Shown: one piece after another, positions 1 through 8,800 of the stretch
Layout of the letters: every line of letters begins with the position of its first letter
Position numbering within the stretch: the stretch's first letter is position 1
Source of the DNA: JBGTKH01 sp041744735
Lineage (GTDB): Bacteria > Planctomycetota > Planctomycetia > Pirellulales > Pirellulaceae
Assembly (NCBI GenBank): GCA_041744735.1
Contig: JBGTKH010000515.1
Span: 1-21,078 of the forward strand
Length of the DNA stretch: 21,078 bases
Reading direction: 5' to 3'
Program-made: the position numbers and the translations under genes
Notes under the pieces: generated by a model
The model's database searches: none
What the model saw: the letters and a program-made list of their open reading frames with translations, nothing else
Told to the model about the DNA's origin: nothing

Positions 1-85
1 ATCCTGAATGGAAGAGTGCATTGTGACTCAGCGCGCACGATAAGAAAATAGGACTTGCGACCGGTGCGAGGATTTTGTTGAAGGC

Positions 86-151
86 GTAGCAGAAGTCGTG
101 AGACCTCTGATGTCTGACCTCTGACCTCTGAACTCTCACGAGTTCAGCTAC
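86..151. repeat. REPIN-like inverted pair of GTAGC hairpins downstream of uppP
   Basis: Two hairpins face each other. The first, on the plus strand, is GTAGC (86-90), stem AGAAGTC (91-97), loop GTGA (98-101) and stem GACCTCT (102-108), with one mismatch. The second, read on the minus strand, is GTAGC (151-147), stem TGAACTC, loop GTGA and a fully complementary stem, occupying plus positions 146-129. The 20-base spacer carries a degenerate 7-base tandem repeat (CTGACCT, from 114). The pair sits just beyond the 3' end of uppP. The same architecture recurs at 11359, 15181 and 20136. The structure is seen directly; the REPIN identity is inferred. Nothing else is recognised in positions 1-177. Confidence 0.75.
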
Positions 152-177
152 GGGGATGTCGATTTCGGCGGGCTGCG

Positions 178-987
178 TTATCGTGCGACCAATAGTTGCC
201 ACACGACCACGGCGAAGCCCAGCGGGATGCACCACCAGGCGAACAGGTGCAGGCGGCCTCGTTCCAGCCAGCGTATCAGCCAGGACAACGAGACGAGGCC
301 GACGGCGAATGAGATTGCCAGCCCTAAGAGCAGGAGCGTTAGCGGCGTGTTTCCGGTTGCGTGCCCGGCCATGGACCAGGTTTCCAGCACGCCCGCGCCG
401 GCGATCACGGGGATTGCTAATAGAAATGAAAACGTGGCCGCGGCGCGCGGAGCGAGTCCCAGTCTCATGCCGGCCGAGATGGTTGTGCCGCTTCTTGACA
501 GTCCGGGCAAGATGGCCGCCGCTTGACTTAGGCCGATCAGCAACGTCTGCCCGACAGTTAACTGATGGTATTGCTCGGTTTGTTCGTTGTCCCGCGCGTG
601 GCGCGCCGCCCAGAGCAACACCAGACCGGTCACGGGGAACAACAGACCAGCGGTCAACGGATTATTCAGCAGCGCGTCGGAGCCAAACGCTTTCAGGGGC
701 AGACCGATCACGACCGCCGGAATCGTGCCCAGCACCAGCAAGCCAACCGCGCGGCGATCCTCTCCCAACAACCGCCAAATCCGCTGCCAGTAGAAGACCA
801 AGATCGAAAACAGCGTGCCCACGTGCAACGCGATGTTCAGGTCGTCGATTTTCAAACCGTTCGTGTCGCCATACCCCATGAGCGCCGCCAGTACGACAAC
901 GTGGCCGCTGGAGCTGATCGGTAGAAACTCGGCGACGCCTTGCACGATGGCCAACAAAACAACTTGCCAAAACAGAGGAATCTGCAT
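178..987 (-). CDS. uppP: Undecaprenyl-diphosphate phosphatase (UppP/BacA family)
   Basis: This integral membrane enzyme removes a phosphate from undecaprenyl diphosphate, recycling the lipid carrier used for peptidoglycan and other envelope polymers. The 269-residue product matches the usual family length (about 265-280). Both family signatures are present: QGVAEFLPISSSGH at residues 16-29, containing the conserved acidic and serine residues, and PGLSRSGTT at 161-169 with the catalytic-site arginine R165. Several hydrophobic segments run through the whole protein. The ATG at 987 was chosen over a longer frame opening at 1098 because the family begins just before the first motif and a GGAAGGA ribosome site lies about 11 bases upstream; the extra 37 residues are low-complexity leader sequence. 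The gene is divergent from the DUF1080 gene. A REPIN-like pair follows its stop. Family assignment is very secure. Confidence 0.96.
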   Translation of the reverse strand: MQIPLFWQVVLLAIVQGVAEFLPISSSGHVVVLAALMGYGDTNGLKIDDLNIALHVGTLFSILVFYWQRIWRLLGEDRRAVGLLVLGTIPAVVIGLPLKAFGSDALLNNPLTAGLLFPVTGLVLLWAARHARDNEQTEQYHQLTVGQTLLIGLSQAAAILPGLSRSGTTISAGMRLGLAPRAAATFSFLLAIPVIAGAGVLETWSMAGHATGNTPLTLLLLGLAISFAVGLVSLSWLIRWLERGRLHLFAWWCIPLGFAVVVWQLLVAR

Positions 988-1007
988 TGCCAGTTCATTC
1001 CTTCCCC

Positions 1008-1041
1008 GCGGTATGGGCGAGAATTGCGGTATGGGCGAGAA
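1008..1041. repeat. 16-bp direct repeat in the uppP leader
   Basis: GCGGTATGGGCGAGAA occurs at 1008-1023 and again at 1026-1041, identical and separated by TT (period 18). It lies between the putative uppP -10 element and the ribosome binding site, so it would be transcribed in the leader. It may be a slippage duplication or a pair of protein/RNA binding sites. No function is assignable. Confidence 0.7.
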
Positions 1042-1069
1042 GTATAGAAATCCCGCGGGTTTGGCACAA
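1041..1069 (-). promoter_or_regulatory. Putative sigma-70-type promoter for uppP
   Basis: On the minus strand TTGTGC (1069-1064) is followed by a 17-base spacer and TATACT (1046-1041). The -10 matches the TATAAT consensus at five of six bases; the -35 is weak at three of six. It would start transcription near 1034, giving a leader of about 47 bases before the uppP ATG. This is a pattern match only. Confidence 0.4.
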
Positions 1070-1313
1070 GAACGAAAACGCCGTTCCAGCCCGCTCATCA
1101 GTCACTTTCCGCGTGTGCGGAAGAGTCGCCGCCGCTGCTGCACAACTGCTTCCGGCGGCGGCAACGATTACAAGTCATTGGGCTTGCTCGACATCGACGA
1201 TGCGTGTGCGACGGAGAAAGTCGAAACGAATCCTTGTATTCCATCACCGTGTTCAGCATAATCATAGCGATTCACGCCGTTTGATTGCCCACCATCCGAG
1301 CAGGAGACCCACC

Positions 1314-2642
1314 ATGCGTTTGCGAATGCCGCTGTTGTTTGCCTTCATCACGCTTGCTTGTTCGTTGCCGGCGAGCGCCCAGGAAACCGGCCTCGCGTCG
1401 ATATTCAACGGTCAGGATTTAAGCGGCTGGCATGGCATGGGACACTTTGATCCGCGGAAGCTGGCGGCGATGACCGACGACGAACGAGCCGCGAAGCGGG
1501 CCGCCGATCTTGAGGACGCCAAACAGCATTGGACCGTCGAGAATGGCGAACTGGTCAACGACGGACACGGCGTGTACCTGACCACGGACAAGGACTACGG
1601 CGACATCGAAATGATGATCGAATACAAAACTGTGGCCAAAGCCGATAGCGGCATCTATCTGCGAGCGACTCCGCAGGTGCAGATTTGGGACTATACAAAA
1701 GAGGGCGGCAAGTGGGACCGCGGCGCCGACAAGGGTTCGGGCGGTTTATGGAACAACAGCCCCGGCGCGCCCGGCAAAGATCCGCTGGTACTGGCCGACA
1801 AACCGTTTGGCGAGTGGAACACGTTTAACATTCAACAGGTCGGCGCTCGCACGACGGTGCATTTGAACGGCAAGTTGGTGGTCGATCACGCCACGCTGGA
1901 AAATTTTTGGGAACGCACTCGTCCGCTACTTGCCACTGGTCCGATTCAACTGCAAACGCACGGCGGCGAGATTCGCTGGCGGAACATCGCCCTGCGTGAA
2001 ATCCCGTCCGACGAAGCGAACGACATTCTGCGATCTCACAATGCCGCTGGCTTCAAGTCGGTCTTCAACGGCAAAGATCTAGCCGGTTGGGCCGGCGCGG
2101 TCGCTAACTATGAAGTTAAGGACGGCGCGATTGTCTGCCAGCCGGGCAAAGGCGGCGTGCTGCACACGGCGGAAGAGTATGGCGACTTCGTGGCTCGCGT
2201 GGAATTCAAACTGCCGCCGCACGGTAACAACGGTCTGGCGATTCGCTACCCCGGCTCGGGCGATCCCGCGTACGCCGGCATGTGCGAGCTGCAGGTGCTC
2301 GATTCGGAACATTCCAATTACGCCAACCTCGACAAGCGGCAGTATCACGGCTCGGCCTACGGCCTGGTGCCCGCCGCACGCGGTTACTTGCGGCCGACAG
2401 GCGAGTGGAATTTTCAAGAGGTGACCGTGAAGGGCTCGACGGTGAAAGTCGAACTGAATGGCTATGTGATCCTGAACGCCGATCTGAGCCAAGTGACCGA
2501 GTTCATGGCCAATCGCCCGCACCCCGGCAAAGATCTGCCCCGCGGCTACTTCGGCTTCGCCGGCCACTCCGACCCCGTCGCCTTCCGCAACATCAGCATC
2601 AAACGGCTAGACGCGGTGGCCGAGACGTCACAATCAAAATAG
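1314..2642 (+). CDS. Secreted protein with two DUF1080 (3-keto-disaccharide hydrolase-type) domains
   Basis: The 442-residue product begins with a signal peptide (charged MRLRM, hydrophobic core, LPASA-QE cleavage region near residue 23), so it is probably exported. Two copies of the DUF1080/PF06439 fold follow. Each opens with its signature, FNGQDLSGW at about 31-39 and FNGKDLAGW at 251-259. Each also has the typical YGD...EY/EFK strand, a W/EWN segment, an HLNG/ELNG strand and a closing 'G.I.LQ...I.WRNI' or 'G.FGF...FRNI' motif. The family is a concanavalin-like beta-sandwich; some members hydrolyse 3-keto-glycosides, and it is greatly expanded in Planctomycetota. A carbohydrate-related role is therefore inferred, but the substrate is unknown. 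ATG 1314 was chosen because AGGAG lies 7 bases upstream and the signal peptide starts there. It appears monocistronic, with a long inverted repeat 18 bases after the stop. Confidence 0.92.
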   Translation: MRLRMPLLFAFITLACSLPASAQETGLASIFNGQDLSGWHGMGHFDPRKLAAMTDDERAAKRAADLEDAKQHWTVENGELVNDGHGVYLTTDKDYGDIEMMIEYKTVAKADSGIYLRATPQVQIWDYTKEGGKWDRGADKGSGGLWNNSPGAPGKDPLVLADKPFGEWNTFNIQQVGARTTVHLNGKLVVDHATLENFWERTRPLLATGPIQLQTHGGEIRWRNIALREIPSDEANDILRSHNAAGFKSVFNGKDLAGWAGAVANYEVKDGAIVCQPGKGGVLHTAEEYGDFVARVEFKLPPHGNNGLAIRYPGSGDPAYAGMCELQVLDSEHSNYANLDKRQYHGSAYGLVPAARGYLRPTGEWNFQEVTVKGSTVKVELNGYVILNADLSQVTEFMANRPHPGKDLPRGYFGFAGHSDPVAFRNISIKRLDAVAETSQSK

Positions 2643-2660
2643 GTCTGACCTGCAAATAGT

Positions 2661-2749
2661 CGTTTAACCCGTAGCCGTAGGCGAGGGCGTCTCGCGCGGC
2701 GGGTTGAACCAACGTCGACACTCCCTCGCCTGCGGCTACGGGTTAAACG
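2661..2749. repeat. Long imperfect palindrome (27-bp arms) downstream of the DUF1080 gene
   Basis: Arms at 2661-2687 and 2723-2749 are complementary over 27 bases with one G/T-type difference, around a 35-base centre. Each arm contains CCGTAGCC, and the left side also encodes a small inner hairpin, GCGAG-GGCGT-CTCGC (2681-2695), directly after GTAG. It could be a second REPIN-like or MITE-like family, and its RNA could fold as a terminator, although no T-run follows. The arms are seen directly; function is inferred. Confidence 0.75.
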
Positions 2750-2886
2750 AGTCGGGGCCTAGTGACCTCTGCTTCGGGCAGTCCCACGGGAAAGCAAGTG
2801 TCGGGTCACTCGCGTATCGCTGCGGGTAGATGATCAAGTGTATGCTGTAGGCGGTCTTATCTGACTTCTCGTCAATGGTTCGGTGT

Positions 2887-2892
2887 AAGGAG
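2887..2892 (+). promoter_or_regulatory. Ribosome binding site deciding the start of the giant repeat protein
   Basis: AAGGAG is followed by 6 bases and then ATG 2899. The alternative in-frame ATG at 2875 has no comparable site and would add eight charged residues in front of a hydrophobic N-terminus, so 2899 is preferred. Confidence 0.75.
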
Positions 2893-2898
2893 CGGGTT

Positions 2899-5800
2899 AT
2901 GAACGGCGTGCTATGGGCGGGGTTGGTGGTTGCGCTGTTGGCGGTGACTCCGCAAGAGATTGATACGGCGGTGCACGATTTGGGGTCGGACAAATTCGCC
3001 GAGCGGCAGCGGGCCACGCGGTTCCTTTGGGAGCAAGGGCTGGCGGCCGAGCCGGCGCTGATCAAGGCCGCGGAAAGTGACGATGCCGAGATCCGCGCGC
3101 GGGCTCGGCAGATTCTCAGCGAATTTCGCTACGGCATTCTGCCCGGCGTGCCCGAAGACGTGATCACGTTGATTCGCGGCTTTCGCGACGGACTGCCGCC
3201 CGATCGTTTGCAAGCGCTGCAAGGCTTGGCGGAGAAGCAACAATTCGCGACGCTCGAACGGCTGATTCAATTGGAAAGCAACGAAGAGATCCGCCGCGCG
3301 TTGCTCGTCCAACTGCTGCAGAACGCCACGGCCGTCAATCATTTTCTGGAAGCCGAGCGGCTGCCGAAATTCATCGCTGCGGTAGCCGTGAAGGAAGACG
3401 AAGCGTGGCGGCGTTCGGTGCTGGCCCAGTTGCTGTTTACGGACAAGGTCGTACAGCGGTTGGCCGACAAAGGGCAGCTCGACACGCTCGTGGAATTCGT
3501 GGACGGTGAAAAATCCGCGGAAGTCCGGCGCGGCATGCTGATGTTTCTATTCAGCAATCAAGCCACCATCAACCGGCTGGCGCAAAAGGATGGCTTGACG
3601 TTTCTGCTGACGATGGCCGCGAAGTCAGACGACAAGGCGACGCGCGGCATCTGGCTGCGGCAAATCGTGAGTGCCTCGGAAACCGCCAAATTGTTGACGG
3701 ACGAGAAGCACCTGCAGCGTCTGCTCGCCTTCGCCAACGAACATCTCGACGCGGAGCAACAAAACGCGGTCCACGTTCAACTCTTCCAAAATGAAACGCT
3801 TGTCGCCGCGATCGTCGAGAAGCGCGGCTTGGACGGGCTGAAGTCGCTGGTGGCGTTTGAAAAGGACCCCGTCAAGCGCGGCCGCTTGCTGGGCACGCTG
3901 CTGTCAACCGGTACCGTGCGCAATCACTTGGCCGAGAGGAATCAGATGTCCGGGCTGTTCAAGCTGGTGCGCGATGAATCGCACGCCGACGCCCGCGGCG
4001 AGTGCCTCAAGGCTCTCGCCGAAAACGGCACGCTGCTGTACTGGCGCATGGACGACGCGACCCGCAAAGAATTGTGGGTACTGTTGAAAGCCGGGCCGGA
4101 GAAGGGACAACCGTGGCGGGCGAACATCATCTTGTCGACTCTTTCCTACGGCAACGTGCCCGAAATGCTACGCGACAAAGGCGAAGTCGAGTGGCTGTTG
4201 CAACTGTTTCGCGACGATGCAACGGCCGACGAGCGAGGCCGGCTGCTGCAATTCTTTACTTATTCCAACATGCTGCGGCTGATGATCGATCAGCAGCGTT
4301 TCGACACGCTGTTGGAAATGGCCAAAACTCTGCCGCCCGAATCAAGAGGCCAAGTCCTGGGCCGGCTGGTCGCGAGCACCGACGGAACACAGCATTTGAT
4401 CGACGCCAAGCGATTGCCGTTGCTGGTGTCGCTGGCCAAGGAAGAGACCGACGGTAATGCGCGGCAGCAATACTTGGAAGCCCTCTTCAGAAATGGCGCG
4501 GCGATGACGGCACTGGTTGACAATGATCTGTACGACAAACTGTTGCCCCTGATTGAGTCGGAGAAGGATGCGGCGCGACGCGGCAGTTTGCGGGGCGGCT
4601 ATTACGCCGGCAGTCTGCGGCCGCTGCAAAAACTGGCCGAGAAAAAGCAACTCGACACGCTGCTCACGATCGCCCGCGATGAAGCTGATCCGGAAGCTCG
4701 CCGGCAATACCTGCTGCGGCTGTTCGGCAGCTACTATGCGATCCCGCTGCTGGTCCAGGAAGGACACTATGACGCGCTGCTGGAATTGGCCGAACAGGAC
4801 GGCTCGTCGCGCGTGAAGTTGCTGAGCCAATTGTACGCTCAGCCCGCCGTGATCGAGCGGTTTGTGAAGCAAGAAGAAACTCAGACGCTGCTGCGATTCG
4901 CGCGGGACGAGGCCGATCAAGAGGGCCGGCAATTGCTGGTGCAGCGTCTGTTCTATTCCGAGCCGGCGCTGGCTGCGCTGATCAAGCAAGGCGAATTCGA
5001 CGCGCTACGGGCGCTGGCCATGCGCGAAGAATTGAAACCGTACCGCGCCACTTTGCTGAGTCGTTTGTTCAGCTCGCCGTCGCACCTCGAGGGACTGGCC
5101 CGCCGCGATGAGACAGGCAAACTGATCCAATGGGTTCGCGACAGCGAGGACGCGGTGCGGCGATCCGTCGTCGAGTCGCTTGTCAGCCGCGAAGCGTCAC
5201 TCAAGATCCTCGTCGAGAAGGAACATTTGGACGACCTGATCGGCTTGGCCAAGCAGGATTCACAGGCAACAACTCGCGGCCAAACGCTGGCGCGGCTCAT
5301 GACTCAGCCCGTCGTGCTCAACACGCTCGCGCGGCAGAAGAAGCTCGACCTGATCCTGCAAACGGCTCGGCAGGAACCCAACGACGGCCAGAATCTGTTC
5401 TTGTCCAATCTGTTCAACAATAGTCAAGCGATGGCGATGCTGCTGGAACACGGCTCGTTCGACGCCTGTTATGAATTGGCACTGGCCACGACAGATGCCA
5501 CGCAGCGCTCGATGCGCTTGGCGCAACTGCTCACAAATCCCAAGACGATCGAGCATCTGGTCGCTCAGAAGAAAACGGACGTGCTGCTGCGAATCGCCCA
5601 TGAGTCGGACGCCGCGGCCCGGCAGCGATTTTTGGAGCCGGTGTTTCGTAGCACCGCGGCGATGACGGCGCTGATCGCGGCCGGGTCCTTCGACGTATTG
5701 CACGGGCTCGTTCAATCAGACGAGGATCGCATACGCCGCTGCGTCCTATTGGCCGATTTGTACGCGGGCAATCCGGCCACAGTGAAGATGCTGGCCGAGA

Positions 5801-8800
5801 AGAAGCAGCTTGACGTCGTGCTACAAACGGCCCGCGATGAAACCAATCCCGACGCGCGGCGGCAGTATCTGCTGCGCGTGTTTGGCAGTTACTATGCCAT
5901 GCCGTCGCTAGTCGAACACGGACAATGCGAGCCTATGTTGGCGCTGGCGGAGGAAGAGCCGGACGCCGCCGCGCGCGTGCAGTTGCTGGCCCGCTTGTAC
6001 GCGCAGCCAGCCGTGGTCGAGCATCTCGTGAAACAAAAACAAGCCGAAAAGTTGCTGCGTTTCGCGCAGGGCGAGTTGGACGATCAACACCGGCTGCAGG
6101 TCGTGTATCGGCTGTTTCAATCGTCCGCCGCTCTGGACGCCCTGGTCGAGCAAGGGCACTTCGACGCGCTGCGGTCGCTGGCCGAGATGCCCGCGTTGAG
6201 ATCGAATCGCGATACATTTCTCAGGCAACTCTTGACGTCCACGGCTGTTGTTGAACGATTGGCCGGCCGCGACGAACTGGCCAACCTGTTTGAGTGGGTG
6301 CGTAATCTGGACGATGCGACTCGGCGGCAAGTTGTCCCGGCGTTTACTGCTCGCGCGGAAACGGTGAAGCTGTTGGCCGACAAGGGGCATCTGAACGACC
6401 TGATCGCGCTGGCCAAACAGGAACCGAACGCGACGACGCGGGGCCAAGCGCTGGCCCAGTTGCTCGTTCAGCCAGTGGTTCAGGCAGACTTGGCTCGCCG
6501 CAATGAACTGGCCGCGATGTTACAGTCGGTGGCGCAGGACGCTCCGGATGCGCGCCGCTATTTCTGCATGTACTTGCTTGGTAGCCAGCAGACGGTCGAG
6601 TTGCTGGTAGCTCAAGGCTTATTCAAGGACCTGTTCAAGCTTGCGGCGGAAGCAGACACTGGAACCGGCACATCGCGTCTCCTGCAATTGCTGACCAACC
6701 CGAAGGTCATCGAACACCTGGTCGCACAAAAGCAGCTACAGTTGCTGTTCGAGACCGTCCGAGATCAAAAGACCGACGAGGGCCGCCGCCAGGCCCTCTT
6801 GGCGCTGTTCAGGAGCTCAACAACCGTTGCGACGCTAGTCCAGCACGGCCAGTTTGGCGAACTCGATGCGCTGTGCCGGTCGGAAACAGACCCCGCCGCG
6901 CGGCGGCAACTTCTTGCCGCGCTGCTGGCAAATCATGCGGCCATCGAATTGCTGGCCAAGGATGGCCGCCTTGATCAAACGGTGAAAGAGGTGCTCGAAG
7001 AATCCGAGAAGGATGCAAAACAACTTCTGATATCGCGATTGCTGTCGCATAGCGACGCCTTGAACACCCTGCTCGATCGCGGATTCTTGGATCAACTATA
7101 TGCACTGGCGGATGCGCAGTCCGATGCGACACTGCGGCGCTATTGGCTCGCTCGTTTGTTGACGGCCCCGAAGAGTATCCAGCAGCTAGTAAAGGACAAC
7201 CGTGGGCAACTCTTGCTGAGCCTCATCGCGGCGGAACCGGAACCGGCGCGGCGGACGATGCTGTTGCAGAATGTCGTTAACCAGCCCGACGCGATCGCAG
7301 CCATCGTTGCTGACGGCGGTTTGGATGTCCTTCTGAAGCTCGTGAAAGAAGAACCAAGCGAATCCCAGCGTGAATACTGGCTCAGTTCCGTGTTGTTCAA
7401 TCCGGCTGTAGTCGATCATCTCGTCGAACACAACCGGCTCATGGAAATGATCGATGACTATAAACCACAGGAAAACGCGCAACGGCGGCAGCGCTTCTTT
7501 TATGGCTTGACGTACCATCAGAACAGCTCCCGGCTGCTGCGCGATCCCAAGCTGGCGGCACAGCTCGTGACCGTGTTGAAAGCCGATGATACGAGCAACC
7601 GCGACAACTGGGTCCGCAGTATTTTGCAAAACCCGCGCATCTGGCAGGCGCTGATTGCCAGCGGCCAGATGTCCGTGCTCCAGGAAATTGTCAAGCTCGA
7701 ATCGGACGACAAGCTTCGTGCTGAATCCTTGCAGCGCGTGTTGTACGAGCCGGCGGGCTTCGTGCCGCATCTGATCCAGCAAGGCAAGCTGGACGAGGCG
7801 CTAGAGTGGCTGGAGGAACACGCCACGGACGACGTGGGACGAATGCGGTTGGCAATTTTGCTGCTGCTGACCGGAAAGATCGATGAGAGGATCAAGGCGG
7901 GCAAGAACGAAGATCCCCGGCTGCTGACATATCTCTGGCGGGCCAAGGGAGATTTGGAGAAGGCCAGGGCGGCGGCGGAGCAAACTGGCGACGATGGGTT
8001 GCTCAAGGCGGTTTTGGTCGAGCAGCGCCGATGGGCCGAGGCAGCCCGACTACAAGCCGCCGGTCCCTGTGCGCTGCCGGTGCCGGTGACAAATCCGCCG
8101 CGCGATCCGGCGCAAGCGCGCATCGAACAGTTGGGACTCGCAGCGGCCTACCAGCGATTGGCGGGAAACTCCGCGGACTTCGAGCGATCGATCAGTGACG
8201 TTGAACAATTGGCGACCTTGGTTCCCAACGACGCCGACTTACCGTGGCTCTGCTTCGAGGCGCTGGCGCTGAACGACCGTCCCGCGGAAGGAATCAAGCT
8301 GGTCATGGCTAGCCATCCCGTGCGGGCATTCGACTTGCTCGTCTATCGGCATCAATACCGCGAGGCGCGGGACTTGGCACGCTGGCCCGAAAACGCCGCG
8401 CCGGACCGCGTGTGGTTGGATTCGCTTCCCGTAACTGCCGGCGCTGGCGACACAACCGCCCAAGCGCTGCAGCGCGTTGAGTTCGCGATGAAGGTCGCCC
8501 GCTTGTTGCACATGCTGGGTCTCGGGGCCGAGTCAAAGCAGGTCTTCGATTTGGTGGAAACGTTTGCGCAGCAGCAACCGGCTGAGAACGATGCCGGCGC
8601 GTCGCGGCGGCGATGCTGGGATCAGGTTGCGCTCGCGCTGGTTCAGCTCGGCGACGAGCAACGGGGTTGGCAGGCCGCGACGCACTCGCAGTACTCCGCC
8701 GATTCGCAGCCCGGCGTATATCCCATGTTGTATGGACAACGAATTCTCGAAGCGTCCGGTTGGTGGATGTTCTTCCGTCAACAATTCGCTGGCGAACCGC

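Larger units (their letters stand above)
988..1313. other. Divergent intergenic region uppP / DUF1080 gene
   Basis: This 326-base stretch separates two divergent starts. It holds the uppP leader with its 16-bp direct repeat, the putative uppP promoter, and an AGGAG ribosome site (1302-1306) for the plus-strand gene. An open plus-strand frame runs from 987 through it into the DUF1080 gene, but it precedes a clear signal peptide and is judged non-coding. No RNA gene or clear plus-strand promoter was seen. Confidence 0.5.

Noticed and set aside
987..1313. In-frame N-terminal extension of the DUF1080 gene upstream of 1314
   Set aside because: It would bury a clear signal peptide inside the protein, lacks family similarity, and overlaps the uppP leader; ATG 1314 has its own AGGAG.
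2761..2810. 7-bp inverted repeat AGTGACC / GGTCACT before the giant gene, as an operator
   Set aside because: The arms are short and 36 bases apart, which is within chance expectation, and there is no nearby promoter pattern to support it.
4633..6951. Regular repeats as a CRISPR-like or intergenic array
   Set aside because: The period is about 117 bases, the repeats are conserved as protein rather than DNA, and the frame is open throughout.
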